From contig NZ_JAKMCP010000003.1 in assembly GCF_022662105.1 (NCBI RefSeq), forward strand, positions 62,001 to 126,000: 64,000 nt of DNA, written 5' to 3'. Shown piece by piece: positions 18,134 through 28,368 of this stretch; position 1 is the first letter of the stretch; every line of letters starts with the position of its first letter. Under the pieces are notes generated by a model. It worked only from the letters and a program-made list of their open reading frames with translations. It made no database searches and was not told the DNA's origin. Made by a program: the position numbers and the translations under genes. Source of the stretch: Aestuariivivens sediminis (GTDB lineage: Bacteria; Bacteroidota; Bacteroidia; Flavobacteriales; Flavobacteriaceae).

Positions 18134-18324
18134 ATGCTTCGAAGGATGGCGCTTTTAGGATATTTACCAGGAAATTTTCCCTTGGTCCACGCACGTCAAT
18201 ATAAGCCCTGTTACAGATCTCCACGTATCTGCTGATCATAACATTTGAATGATTACCAGATATGAGTGAAGATCATAAGACCGAATAAAAGCCTTACCTT
18301 AAACATTAAGGCCCTTAACGGGCG

Positions 18325-18768
18325 TTATTCATGGTTATGTTCGGCATGGTTATCCCCTTCAACCTGGCCCGATTGGTTCATGGCCATCGCATGGTCATAT
18401 TGACAGCATTCAGGTAAATTTTTATAGGCTTCTTCATTCCCTGCAACACGCTCTGTATCATAACCTGATGCGGCGATTGCATTGTGGAAAGCCATTTCAT
18501 CCGTCTTAGAACCGTCAAAAACAACCGTCATGGCTTTACGGTTCACATCCCACGTTGCGGTAATAACGCCTTCCACACCATTTGCCGCCTTCTCAATGGT
18601 TTGTTTGCACATGACACAATTTCCCCTCACACCAAAGGCGGTTTCCACCCTTGAAAGTTCATCAGACTGCACGTGTTCTACGGTTTCCATTTTTGTCTTA
18701 GCGTCATGCTTACAGCTCATTAATCCTGTTATTGCTATGACTGCAACACTTAAAATGACTTTTTTCAT
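18325..18768 (-). CDS. Heavy-metal-associated (HMA) domain lipoprotein
   Basis: A 147-residue lipoprotein with lipobox GLMSC (Cys19). An HMA-type domain follows, with metal site GNCVMCKQTIEKA (two Cys) and the usual continuation (GVITATWDVNRKAMTVVFDG). The C-terminus is rich in Cys and His (NLPECCQYDHAMAMNQ; DNHAEHNHE). It is probably a periplasmic copper chaperone delivering metal to the efflux pump encoded upstream. It is the last gene of the copper cluster, 20 bases after the CusB-like adaptor gene. Confidence 0.88.
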   Translation of the reverse strand: MKKVILSVAVIAITGLMSCKHDAKTKMETVEHVQSDELSRVETAFGVRGNCVMCKQTIEKAANGVEGVITATWDVNRKAMTVVFDGSKTDEMAFHNAIAASGYDTERVAGNEEAYKNLPECCQYDHAMAMNQSGQVEGDNHAEHNHE

Positions 18769-18788
18769 AATTTAAAAATTTAAAGGTT

Positions 18789-20561
18789 TTATTCTATTAT
18801 TTGTTTTACCTCGCCACAGGTTAACATGGCTCCCCCGAAATAGGGATTGATTACTTTTTTTTCCTTGCTCAACCAATAGGCGCCTTTGTTATTATCGGCC
18901 ATTGGACAAAATTCCACATAGACTTTTTCCCCGATGCCAAATATTTGTATAGCATGGATTATAGGGGATGATAAATGCTTAAAATGACTACGCTGCGCTT
19001 TTAGTGCTGTTGCTTTGGAAATGGAACTTGTGACTAATTTCAATTCGTTTTCCAATGACATCCAATGGGTTCGCGCTATGGTATCGGCCAATTCGGTCTG
19101 GTCCATGTCATCCAGTTTACCCATCAATCCCTGTGCCGCATCTTTTACGGCCTTACGATCATTATGCACTAAAGCATCCTTTAGTTGTATATATGCCTCA
19201 TAGACCTCCTTTAATTGCTTTTGGAAGCCTACCGATACGGTGATTCTTTCATTGGGGTTCGAATAATTCTCCTGATTTGCAGACATTATTGGTGGTGTCC
19301 CCCAATGGCCTTCATGACCCGTCATTGATGTGCTCCCGTCCTTGTTCATCATCGATTTTTTGCCTTGTAATTGCGCCGCTGCATCGACGGTAAAGGTGCC
19401 GTTGGTAACAATTTCATCACCCCTTTTCAAACCGCCCAGAACCTCGTAATACGCGCCTAAGGGCTTTCCTAAAATGATGTCGCGCATCTCAAAAATGGGT
19501 TGATCCGGTTGGGGCTTCAAATACACGACGGAGCGTTCTCCCGTCCATAAAACAGCAGATTTGGGGATCGTCAAAACCTGTCCGCCAGAGGTTTCAAATC
19601 CCTGTATCCGGCCTTCAACGAACATTCCGGGTTTAAGCAAGCCGTCCTTATTATCTAAAACCACTCTTAATTTTACCGTTCTGGTCCCGGAATCCAGAAT
19701 GGGATCAATAAAATCCACTCTGGCCTTAAAGGCTTTGCCCGGATAGGCATGCGTGGTTATGGTAATGTCCTGTCCCGTTTTGAACAGGTCAATCTGATTT
19801 TCATAGACATCCAAATTAGCCCAAACCGTATTTAAATTGGCGATCTTAAACAAGGGTTGCCCCTGTTTGATATAATCGCCTTCTTCAACCAATTTATCGG
19901 TAACCGTTCCGGAAACCGTTGCAATAACCGGGAAATTTTCCTTTACTGTTCCCGATGCTTCAATGCCATTAATTTGATCCTCTGATAACTTCCATAATTT
20001 TAATTTGTTTCGAACCGCCTTATACAATTCCGGTTGGGATTCCTTTAAAGTAGCAGCTGTAATTAATTCTTGTTGAGCCGCGTACAATTCCGCGGAATAA
20101 ATAGTGGCCAAACGTTGCCCTTTTTTAACCTCTTCCCCCTTAAAGCTGACATTCAATTGTTCTATTCTCCCCGTAAAATAGCTCACCTGGACCACATTGG
20201 CTTCCTCATTTTCTACAATTTTACCGGAGAGCTTGATGGATTGATCCGCTCCGGAATTCGTCCCGACAATTGAGGTTTTAATGTTGGCCAATGCCATGGC
20301 ATTATCGGTCAATTGGAATTGATCCGCCGAAAGCCCGTCGGCGGCGGTCTCCGCCGGGATTAAATCCATACCACAAATAGGACAATCCCCGGGCTCGGGT
20401 TGCATTATTTGTGGATGCATGGAGCAGGTCCACATTTGTCTCGTTTCAGCGACTTTAAGATGATCGTGCTCACCTTCCTTATGGGAAGGGTTACCAAATA
20501 GCCACCAGCCCAGTAGCAATCCGATAAGTAATACTGCGATATAAACGATATATTTCTTCAT
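18789..20561 (-). CDS. cusB: Efflux RND transporter periplasmic adaptor, CusB-like, with metal-binding and DUF3347 domains
   Basis: A membrane-fusion protein of 590 residues from the ATG at 20561 (MKKYIVYIAVLL); the frame runs 14 codons further upstream. Order: N-terminal anchor; a short heavy-metal-binding domain (WTCSMHPQIMQPEPGDCPIC then GMDL); the lipoyl/barrel-sandwich and beta-barrel parts of an RND adaptor (GRIEQLNVSFKGEEVKKGQ; GTVTDKLVEEGDYIKQGQ; LKPGMFVEGRIQGF); and a C-terminal DUF3347-type helical domain (KEVYEAYIQLKDALVHND) ending in a Cys-containing tail (FCPMADNNKGAYWLS). It links the CusA-like pump to the TolC-like channel and presents copper to the pump. Confidence 0.93.
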   Translation of the reverse strand: MKKYIVYIAVLLIGLLLGWWLFGNPSHKEGEHDHLKVAETRQMWTCSMHPQIMQPEPGDCPICGMDLIPAETAADGLSADQFQLTDNAMALANIKTSIVGTNSGADQSIKLSGKIVENEEANVVQVSYFTGRIEQLNVSFKGEEVKKGQRLATIYSAELYAAQQELITAATLKESQPELYKAVRNKLKLWKLSEDQINGIEASGTVKENFPVIATVSGTVTDKLVEEGDYIKQGQPLFKIANLNTVWANLDVYENQIDLFKTGQDITITTHAYPGKAFKARVDFIDPILDSGTRTVKLRVVLDNKDGLLKPGMFVEGRIQGFETSGGQVLTIPKSAVLWTGERSVVYLKPQPDQPIFEMRDIILGKPLGAYYEVLGGLKRGDEIVTNGTFTVDAAAQLQGKKSMMNKDGSTSMTGHEGHWGTPPIMSANQENYSNPNERITVSVGFQKQLKEVYEAYIQLKDALVHNDRKAVKDAAQGLMGKLDDMDQTELADTIARTHWMSLENELKLVTSSISKATALKAQRSHFKHLSSPIIHAIQIFGIGEKVYVEFCPMADNNKGAYWLSKEKKVINPYFGGAMLTCGEVKQIIE

Positions 20562-20596
20562 GATGTTTTCTTTTTTATTCGTATTCGTACTATTTG

Positions 20597-20830
20597 TTAG
20601 CATAGTACCGTGTTAACAGTCCTTAATGCCATAGATTTTATCCCTTCGGATATATCCGCTTTGAATGGGCTTAATTCATTATTGACTGATGTGGATCCTT
20701 GGCTTAGCTGTTTAAGATGGTCACGGCTACCATAATCCATATGAATCCCAAACCAAAATCGGATTCCTGAAAAGCATTCGAAATAAAAATGCATTTTACT
20801 GATTTTCAATATTATATTGCTTCTTACCAT
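20597..20830 (-). CDS. Possible small protein between copper ATPase and adaptor genes
   Basis: A 77-codon frame that exactly fills the gap between the P-type ATPase stop (20833) and the adaptor start. The product (MHFYFECFSGIRFWFGIHMD ...) has no recognised domain. Position and lack of overlap favour a real gene or a remnant; absence of any recognised family or conserved motif argues against. Low certainty. Confidence 0.35.
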   Translation of the reverse strand: MVRSNIILKISKMHFYFECFSGIRFWFGIHMDYGSRDHLKQLSQGSTSVNNELSPFKADISEGIKSMALRTVNTVLC

Positions 20831-20832
20831 AA

Positions 20833-23331
20833 TTAAATATTTAAACGTCTTAACCGTAACGCATTGGATATGACCGATACCGAACTGAAACTCATCGCCA
20901 AGGCAGCAATCATTGGGGAAAGTAATATTCCGAAAACGGGAAACAGGACCCCTGCAGCAATGGGCACGCCCAAAGTGTTATAGATGAGTGCAAAAAACAG
21001 GTTTTGCTTAATATTTTTCATCACAGCATCACTTAAATTTCTTGCCTTTACAATACCGTTTAAATCCCCCTTAACCAAGGTTATCATGGCGCTTTCAATG
21101 GCCACATCTGTTCCTGTTCCCATGGCAATGCCTACATCACTTTTGGCTAAGGCCGGTGCATCGTTAATCCCATCACCTGCCATGGCAACCACCTTACCGC
21201 TGTCCTGCAGTTTTTCAACTGCTTTTAACTTATCCTCGGGAAGCATCCCGGCTTTAAAATCCGCAAGTTTTAATTCGGAGGCTATGGCCTGTGCCGTTTC
21301 ATAATTGTCCCCTGTAAGCATGACCACATCTATTCCCTTGCGTTGGAGCTCCTGTATGGCTTTTGCACTGGTTTCCTTTAAATTATCCCCAATAACAACA
21401 TATCCGGCTACTTGTTTATCAATGGCCAAAAATGACACTGTTTTGCCCTGTTGCTGATAGGTTTTAGCCTCGTCATCCATTTCGGAAGTGCGTTCTGCCC
21501 CAACAAAATCCATCATCTTTGGATTTCCTAAAGCAACCTTCTTTCCATTAATTTCAGTTTCCACCCCTTTACCGGTAACAGCTTTAAAGTTGTTCGATTT
21601 TAACAGGTCCACCTGATGCGCCTTTCCATATTTAACGGTTGCTTCCGCTAAGGGGTGTTCGCTATTGACATTGACCGATACCATATATTGCAACACGTCC
21701 TCCTCTTTGAAACCACCAAACGCGCCCACTTTTATTACCCTGGGTTTTCCTTCGGTAATCGTGCCTGTCTTATCCACAATCAAGGTATTTATCTGATCCA
21801 TTTTTTCAAGCGCCTCCGCATTTTTAATTAATACACCATTTTGAGCTCCTTTTCCAACACCTACCATCACAGACATGGGTGTTGCCAAACCCAATGCACA
21901 GGGACAGGCAATGATTAGAACCGCAATCGCATTAACAAAGGCATAGACATAGGCCGGTTCCGGCCCCCAAATGGACCAGACCATAAAGGTGATAATTGAT
22001 ATGATCACCACCAGGGGCACAAAATAACGCGATACCTTATCTGCCAAATTTTGAATGGGTGCCCTGCTTTTACTGGCCTTATTGACCATTTGAATGATTT
22101 GAGAAAGCAAGGTGTCGCTACCTATTTTTTCGGCTTTCATCAAAAAAGATTGGTTGCCATTAATGGTACCACTACTAACCTGGTCTCCAACGGATTTCTG
22201 TACGGGAATGGGTTCTCCTGTGATCATGGACTCATCAATACTGGTTTCACCTTCTGTTATGGACCCATCCACAGGGATTTTATCGCCGGGCTTCACTTTT
22301 ATAATATCATTTAACGCGATGTCATCAATACGTACCTCAACTTCCTCCCCATCCACAAGTTTTATGGCCTTGTTGGGTGCTAATTTTAATAATTCCTTTA
22401 CGGCTGAATTGGTCTTACTATGCGCTCGAGCCTCCAACAGCTGGCCTAGCAGTACCAGGGTTAAAATAACTGTTGCAGCCTCAAAATAGACATGAACGGC
22501 GTTAGACTCCGTTTTAAACTCTTCAGGAAAAACAGCGGGAAACAGCATTCCTATAATACTAAATAGCCACGCTACACCTGCGCCAATCCCAATAAGGGTA
22601 AACATATTTAAATTCCAGGTTTTAATACTTCGGTACGCCCTTTCAAAAAACATCCAGGTGGCATAGAATACTACCGGAAGGGATAAGACAAACTGTACCC
22701 AATTCCAACGGTGCTGTGTCATGACCTCATATAATGGGTTGTTCGTAAACATGTCGCTCATGGCAATGAGAAAAATGGGTAATGTAAAGGCAGCGGCAAT
22801 CCAGAACTTAAACAACAGGGTATTATAGGTTTTTTCTTCTGCCGAAGGTTCTGGTCGCAGAGGAACCAGATCCATTCCACAAATAGGACAAGACCCTGGC
22901 TGATCTTTGATAATGTCCTGGTGCATGGGGCAGGTCCATTGTTCATTAGAGACCTCGGAAAGGTTCTGTTCTTCAATTAAATCCATACCACAAACAGGAC
23001 ATTCACCGGGTTTGTCATAGGTTTTTTCACCTTCGCAGTGCATAGGGCAGTAAAATAGGCCATTGCCATTTGCTTTGGCTTGATTTTTCGTTTTGGGTAC
23101 TGAAGTATGCTCCTGCTCCCCAGGCATATGAATGCTATATCTTCCGCCATCCTCTTGCAGGGCGTTTTGAAATGTTTCCAATGGAATATGGCTTTCCATT
23201 TCGATGGTAGCCTCCCCTTTTTCCAGATTAACAGACGCCTTTACAACGCCTTTTACTTTGGAAAGGGTTTCCTCTACATGATTGCGACATCCGTTGCATG
23301 TCATTCCGTTTATTTGATAAGTGTGTTTCAT
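20833..23331 (-). CDS. copA: Copper-translocating P-type ATPase with three N-terminal metal-binding modules
   Basis: An 832-residue P1B ATPase that pumps Cu(I) out of the cytoplasm. N-terminus: an HMA domain (GMTCNGCRNHVE, Cys12 and Cys15), then two heavy-metal-binding domains (FYCPMHCEGEKTYDKPGECP and WTCPMHQDIIKDQPGSCP, each followed by GMDL). Core: the actuator TGEPIP, the transmembrane site ACPCALGLATP, phosphorylation DKTGTIT, TGDN and GDGINDAPALA. The final helices carry YNTLGVPIAAG and MSFSSVSVISNALRL, the Cu(I) (P1B-1) signature, so copper or silver is predicted rather than zinc. It sits inside the RND pump operon between the TolC-like and CusB-like genes. Confidence 0.96.
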   Translation of the reverse strand: MKHTYQINGMTCNGCRNHVEETLSKVKGVVKASVNLEKGEATIEMESHIPLETFQNALQEDGGRYSIHMPGEQEHTSVPKTKNQAKANGNGLFYCPMHCEGEKTYDKPGECPVCGMDLIEEQNLSEVSNEQWTCPMHQDIIKDQPGSCPICGMDLVPLRPEPSAEEKTYNTLLFKFWIAAAFTLPIFLIAMSDMFTNNPLYEVMTQHRWNWVQFVLSLPVVFYATWMFFERAYRSIKTWNLNMFTLIGIGAGVAWLFSIIGMLFPAVFPEEFKTESNAVHVYFEAATVILTLVLLGQLLEARAHSKTNSAVKELLKLAPNKAIKLVDGEEVEVRIDDIALNDIIKVKPGDKIPVDGSITEGETSIDESMITGEPIPVQKSVGDQVSSGTINGNQSFLMKAEKIGSDTLLSQIIQMVNKASKSRAPIQNLADKVSRYFVPLVVIISIITFMVWSIWGPEPAYVYAFVNAIAVLIIACPCALGLATPMSVMVGVGKGAQNGVLIKNAEALEKMDQINTLIVDKTGTITEGKPRVIKVGAFGGFKEEDVLQYMVSVNVNSEHPLAEATVKYGKAHQVDLLKSNNFKAVTGKGVETEINGKKVALGNPKMMDFVGAERTSEMDDEAKTYQQQGKTVSFLAIDKQVAGYVVIGDNLKETSAKAIQELQRKGIDVVMLTGDNYETAQAIASELKLADFKAGMLPEDKLKAVEKLQDSGKVVAMAGDGINDAPALAKSDVGIAMGTGTDVAIESAMITLVKGDLNGIVKARNLSDAVMKNIKQNLFFALIYNTLGVPIAAGVLFPVFGILLSPMIAALAMSFSSVSVISNALRLRRLNI

Positions 23332-23334
23332 TTT

Positions 23335-24552
23335 TTATTGGATCACATAATTAATAATTGACGTCTGAACATAATAGGCTTTAATGGCCTCTATTTGGTT
23401 CAGTTGAAACTTTAGTTGTAATTCCTGAATATCCAAAACATCATTAAAATCAATACCTCCTGTTTCGTATCGGGATAAAAGAATATCTTCAGCATCTTTA
23501 GCTTGTTTGAGGTTTTTGGTTGCGGTAGTATGACTTATCCTGGCTGAAATACGGGCTTTAAGGGCTTTGTCCAAAAGGGTTTCCAGCCTGTTTAACCGGT
23601 CTTGTTTCTGATAATTGATTTTGTGTTGTTCCAACGCGTTTTGTTTCGTTACCGATCGATATTTTTTATTGAATATTGGAATGGAAACAGAAAGCATTGG
23701 CATGACAATATCTTTGCCATTATCACTAAAGGTTAAGTCCGGTCGTTTTTCGACGTTTATATAATCCAGCCCGAAACCAAACATCGGGCTACGGTCTTTC
23801 CGATTTAAGAGTTCGGACTGCTCAATAGATTGATAGAGTTTATCATATTTGATGAGTTCGGGGTGTAGGGTTAATTGATCCGTATCAACATCAAAATCTT
23901 CAGAAGGCATCTGCAATTCCTGAATAATAGTTACAGCAATATCTTTATCTCGGCTTAAGAGTTTATTGAGTAAGGTTTGCTCTGCTAAATACTGTTGCAT
24001 CAAAACTTGCTTAAGTTGCTCCAATTCATTTTGACGCATTTGTAACCTCAAAACATCAACAGCCGAGGCCTGGTCTACTTCAACAGAGGTTAAAGCTAAG
24101 GTTTCATAGGTTTTTAATAATGCGATGTTTTCGGTTAAAACCTCTTGTTTACTCTTATTCTCATAAAGATAATAATAGGATTGTGAGATTGAAGCCACTA
24201 ATTTTCTCTTAGCGATAACGATATCTTCATACCTGGCTTCCGCTAATGCAGTGACATAATGTTCTCTTGCCGTCAATTGTCCAAACCATGGCAACATTTG
24301 TTTTGCGGATACCTTGAACCGTTGTGCCCCGGTTCGGGTTTCCGGTTCACTAACAAAATAACCAACCCCAAATTCCGTGTTAGGGATGGTGCTGACTTCG
24401 TTAACTTTTTCTGAAGCTATGCGGTATTGCATTTCAAATTGTTGAATTTCCGGATTGTTGGATAAGCCTTCCGCGATGAGCCTATCCAATTCCTGAGCCC
24501 CTGAAACGTCATAGACCAGTAATACGATTATTACTATAATTGCTCTTTTCAT
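23335..24552 (-). CDS. TolC-family outer membrane channel (CusC-like)
   Basis: A 405-residue TolC-family protein: signal peptide ending SGA before Gln20, then long alpha-helical coiled-coil repeats (SVEVDQASAVDVLRLQMRQN ... LLSRYETGGIDFNDVLDIQ) typical of the efflux-channel periplasmic barrel. Its start overlaps the stop of the CusA-like gene by four bases (ATGA), showing translational coupling. It should form the exit duct for the copper RND pump. The mature N-terminus would be Gln. Confidence 0.92.
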   Translation of the reverse strand: MKRAIIVIIVLLVYDVSGAQELDRLIAEGLSNNPEIQQFEMQYRIASEKVNEVSTIPNTEFGVGYFVSEPETRTGAQRFKVSAKQMLPWFGQLTAREHYVTALAEARYEDIVIAKRKLVASISQSYYYLYENKSKQEVLTENIALLKTYETLALTSVEVDQASAVDVLRLQMRQNELEQLKQVLMQQYLAEQTLLNKLLSRDKDIAVTIIQELQMPSEDFDVDTDQLTLHPELIKYDKLYQSIEQSELLNRKDRSPMFGFGLDYINVEKRPDLTFSDNGKDIVMPMLSVSIPIFNKKYRSVTKQNALEQHKINYQKQDRLNRLETLLDKALKARISARISHTTATKNLKQAKDAEDILLSRYETGGIDFNDVLDIQELQLKFQLNQIEAIKAYYVQTSIINYVIQ

Positions 24553-27500
24553 TTTGCGGTTCGTTTTAGTTGAATTTCATGGTTCCAGCTAAATAATACC
24601 GGAACAATAAACAAGGTTATTAATGCTATTAACATGCCTCCAAAACTTGGAATTGCCATTGGAATCATAATGTCGCTTCCTCGTCCTGTTGAGGTCAACA
24701 CAGGTAAAAGGGCCAATAGGGTTGTTGCCGTTGTCATTAGGCAGGGTCTAATCCGTTTCTTACCCGCTTCAACTACCGACATCCTAATTTCTTTTTGGTT
24801 TTTGGGCTTGTTTTTTTGAAAAGTCTGGGTTAAATAGGTAGCCATTACTACCCCATCATCCGTTGCGATACCAAACAGGGCAATAAAACCAACCCAAACC
24901 GCAACGCTTAAATTTATGGGATGCATTTGGAACAGGACTCTTAAGTTCTCTCCAAAAACATTAAAGTTTAAGAACCAGTTCTGACCATAAAGCCATATCA
25001 TTATAAAACCACCGGCAAAAGCCACCGCTATTCCCGAGAATACCATGAAAGAGGTAGACACAGAGCGGAATTGAAAATAAAGAATTAAGAAAATGATGAG
25101 TAATGCCAGAGGAACTACCAGTGCCAAAGTTGCTTCTGCTCTTAATTGATTCTCATAGGTTCCGGTGAATTTATAGTTGATTCCTTTTGGTACGATCAAT
25201 GCTCCTGAATCTATTTTTTCCCTAATTAATGCCTGTGCATTTTCAACGACATTGACCTCTGCGAAGCCCTCTAATTTGTCGAATAACACATAACCCACCA
25301 AGAAGGTATCTTCACTTTTTATAACCTGCGGCCCTTGCTCATACCGGATGGTAACCAGCTCCTTTAAGGGAACCGGATTACCATTTTCAACAGGAACATA
25401 AATTTGTTCCAAATCATTTGGATGTCCTCTTAGCTCTCTTGGATAACGCACGCGAACGCCATAGCGCTCCCGACCTTCAACGGTCTGCGTCAGCTCCATT
25501 CCACCAATGGCGACCTTCAGCACCCGTTGCACCGCATCAATAGTCACTCCATAACGCGATAGTTTTTCTCTATCAATATCAATTAACACATAAGGTTTTC
25601 CAACAATTCGGTCGGCAAATACAGCTTCCTGCTTAACCCCTTTCACTTGTTTGAGAATAGCTTCCAACCGAATGCCAAAGGCCTCTATTTGTTCTAAATC
25701 CTGACCTTTAACCTTAATTCCCATTGGTGCACGCATACCGGTTTGCAACATGACCAGTCGCGTTTCTATAGGCTGAAGTTTTGGCGCCGAAGTCACACCC
25801 GGTAATTTGGTGACCTTAACGATCTCATTCCAAATGTCATCAGGAGATTTAATTTCCGGTCGCCAGTTGCGGTAAAGCTCACCTCTTTTGTCTGGTATTA
25901 AATCGGTGTGGTGAATGTTTTGTTTTAAAGTGCCGGTTTGGGATGTGTTATTCGGGTTGGCAATAAAACGCCCATCTCTTAACTCGAACAGTCCCTTATC
26001 ATTGATTTTAAAGCGCTGCCGCTCACCCCTTTCATTGAGCATGTATTCAGGTTTGTATTGAATTATATTTTCATACATGGACAAAGGCGCGGGATCTAAT
26101 GCAGATTCTGTTCGTCCGGCCTTTCCAACAACCATTTCAATTTCCGGAATTTGGGCGACCGCCATGTCTAACTGCTGTAAAACACGTTTGTTTTCCTCAA
26201 CACCGGAATGCGGCATGGATGTCGGCATTAACAGAAAGGTCCCTTCATCCAAGGACGGCATAAACTCTTTACCTGTGTTTCTCATGATGGCAATCCCCGC
26301 AACGACAATTAGTGTTGGTATGGACAAGAAAAATACTTTATGGCTCAAGCACCATGCTAAGATCCTTGTATAATATCTCATGAATAACGAAAATATGCCG
26401 AGTAACCCAAAGCACAGGGTCCCCACAAAGACGAGATTCCAAAAGACACTTTTATCGACTCCCAAAGGACGCCAGTAAATGGCCAATAGAAACACAATGG
26501 CACATACTGAAATGATCATATTGATGCTATTGGATTGCTTTACAGTTATCCTTTCCCTCCGTTTTAGTAATCCAGTTACACCAAATGCCATTAGAACCAA
26601 TCCCAACCAATATCCATATATGAGAACGATGCCCCCCACTATTATCCATAGTCCACTTAAAGCATCGTTAAACCTGTTTTTAATCCGTTGCTTTCGGAAT
26701 AGAAACGCTGCGAAAGGGGGTATTAAAAAGAGGGCAATCAGAATCGAGGCGGTTAATGCAAATGTTTTGGTAAAGGCTAAGGGCCTGAAGAGTTTGCCTT
26801 CGGCGCCAATCATGGTAAATACAGGAATGAAACTTATAATGGTGGTCATTACCGCAGTTATAATGGCTCCTGACACCTCAGTGGTCGCATTATAAACCAC
26901 GGTATTAATGGACACGTTTTCCTTATTATCCTTCAAATGGCGAAGGATGTTTTCTGAAAGTATGACCCCAACATCTACCATGGTACCAATGGCAATGGCG
27001 ATTCCTGAAAGGGCCACGATATTGGCATCTACTCCAAACAGCTTCATAGCGATGAACACCATTAATACGGCTACAGGTAATAATCCCGAAATAAGGACAG
27101 AAACTCGTAAATTGAAAACCATGATGACAATAACCAAAATGGTTATGAGTATCTCCATGGTTAAGGCCTCATTTAAGGTGCCTAAAGTTTCCTGGATAAG
27201 TTCGGTCCTATCATAAAAGGGAACAATCGTTAATTGTGACGTTCTACCGTCTTTAAGCACCTTCGCGGGCAAGCCGGAACTCAGTTCCTTAATCTTATCT
27301 TTAACATGGTCAATAACTTCCATAGGGTTGGCTCCATATCGGGCCACAATAACACCCCCAACAACTTCCGCACCTTCCTTGTCTAAAATCCCACGCCTTG
27401 TGGAAGGGCCCAGTGACACCTTCGCAATATCCTTTATTGTTATGGCGGTAAAATCTTTGGAAGTCACGACGGCATTTTCTAAATCGGCAACCGATTTCAC

Positions 27501-28262
27501 ATACCCTAAGCCCCTTACCAGGTATTCGACCTGATTAATTTCTAAGGTCTGAGCCCCAATATCCCTGTTACTTTCTTTAACAGCCTTCACGACATGTTCC
27601 AGGTTCACCTTGTACTGGCGCATCAGTTCGGGGTTAACATCGATTTGGTATTCCTGAACATAACCCCCGATAGAGGCTACTTCTGAAACGCCACTGGCAG
27701 ATGACAACGCATATTTAACGTAAAAATCCTGAATGCTTCTAAGTTCATGTAAATCCCATCCACCGGTAACCTTTCCGTTCTCATCACGACCTTCCAGGGT
27801 GTACCACAAAATTTGTCCTAAACCGGTAGCATCCGGACCTAATACGGGATTAACACCCTCAGGCAATAAACCAGCAGGTAAGGAATTTAGCTTTTCCAGA
27901 ATACGACTTCGACTCCAATAAAACTCAATGTCTTCTTCAAAAATGATATAGATACTTGAAAAACCAAACATGGACGAGCTCCTAATGGTTTTAACCCCCG
28001 GGATACCGAGCAAGGTCGTTGTAAGTGGATAACTTATTTGGTCTTCAATATCATGAGGTGAGCGACCATCCCACTTTGTAAATACGATTTGTTGGTTTTC
28101 ACCAATATCAGGGATGGCATCTACAGCGACCGGATGTGTTGGCAACCACTTAATATCCCAATGAAATGGCGTATTAATGGTTCCCCAGAAAATGAATAAC
28201 ACGAGTAGTAATACCGCTACCAGTTTATTCTCTATTAAAAATTTGATGCTTTTGTTGAGCAT
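24549..28262 (-). CDS. cusA: CusA/CzcA-family heavy-metal RND efflux pump, long form
   Basis: A 1237-residue inner-membrane RND pump, about 200 residues longer than E. coli CusA. Family landmarks are KWDGRSPHDIEDQISYPLT, GIAIAIGTMVDVGVILSEN with the helix-4 acidic residue, MPSLDEGTFLLMPTSMPHSG, MLQTGMRAPMGIKVKG (Met-rich) and WVGFIALFGIATDDGVVMAT. The extra length is mainly a segment at about 520-635, with roughly four added hydrophobic helices (SGLWIIVGGIVLIYGYWLGL; VCAIVFLLAIYWRPL), and a periplasmic insert at about 735-810. Proton-driven export of Cu(I)/Ag(I) with the CusB- and TolC-like partners encoded here is the likely role. Confidence 0.94.
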   Translation of the reverse strand: MLNKSIKFLIENKLVAVLLLVLFIFWGTINTPFHWDIKWLPTHPVAVDAIPDIGENQQIVFTKWDGRSPHDIEDQISYPLTTTLLGIPGVKTIRSSSMFGFSSIYIIFEEDIEFYWSRSRILEKLNSLPAGLLPEGVNPVLGPDATGLGQILWYTLEGRDENGKVTGGWDLHELRSIQDFYVKYALSSASGVSEVASIGGYVQEYQIDVNPELMRQYKVNLEHVVKAVKESNRDIGAQTLEINQVEYLVRGLGYVKSVADLENAVVTSKDFTAITIKDIAKVSLGPSTRRGILDKEGAEVVGGVIVARYGANPMEVIDHVKDKIKELSSGLPAKVLKDGRTSQLTIVPFYDRTELIQETLGTLNEALTMEILITILVIVIMVFNLRVSVLISGLLPVAVLMVFIAMKLFGVDANIVALSGIAIAIGTMVDVGVILSENILRHLKDNKENVSINTVVYNATTEVSGAIITAVMTTIISFIPVFTMIGAEGKLFRPLAFTKTFALTASILIALFLIPPFAAFLFRKQRIKNRFNDALSGLWIIVGGIVLIYGYWLGLVLMAFGVTGLLKRRERITVKQSNSINMIISVCAIVFLLAIYWRPLGVDKSVFWNLVFVGTLCFGLLGIFSLFMRYYTRILAWCLSHKVFFLSIPTLIVVAGIAIMRNTGKEFMPSLDEGTFLLMPTSMPHSGVEENKRVLQQLDMAVAQIPEIEMVVGKAGRTESALDPAPLSMYENIIQYKPEYMLNERGERQRFKINDKGLFELRDGRFIANPNNTSQTGTLKQNIHHTDLIPDKRGELYRNWRPEIKSPDDIWNEIVKVTKLPGVTSAPKLQPIETRLVMLQTGMRAPMGIKVKGQDLEQIEAFGIRLEAILKQVKGVKQEAVFADRIVGKPYVLIDIDREKLSRYGVTIDAVQRVLKVAIGGMELTQTVEGRERYGVRVRYPRELRGHPNDLEQIYVPVENGNPVPLKELVTIRYEQGPQVIKSEDTFLVGYVLFDKLEGFAEVNVVENAQALIREKIDSGALIVPKGINYKFTGTYENQLRAEATLALVVPLALLIIFLILYFQFRSVSTSFMVFSGIAVAFAGGFIMIWLYGQNWFLNFNVFGENLRVLFQMHPINLSVAVWVGFIALFGIATDDGVVMATYLTQTFQKNKPKNQKEIRMSVVEAGKKRIRPCLMTTATTLLALLPVLTSTGRGSDIMIPMAIPSFGGMLIALITLFIVPVLFSWNHEIQLKRTAK

Positions 28263-28368
28263 TGGATTTGATAGTTAACAATTAGACATTAGTGTCACAG
28301 AAACACCGAATACCGCGAATTACCCAAAGACCTGTGGTCCCGGGATAACACCGTCCATTGTTAAAAAA

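Noticed and set aside
26077-27216. Several plus-strand ORFs of about 100-140 codons opposite the CusA-like gene
   Set aside because: They mirror a well-supported RND gene and have no family resemblance; a by-product of its codon use.
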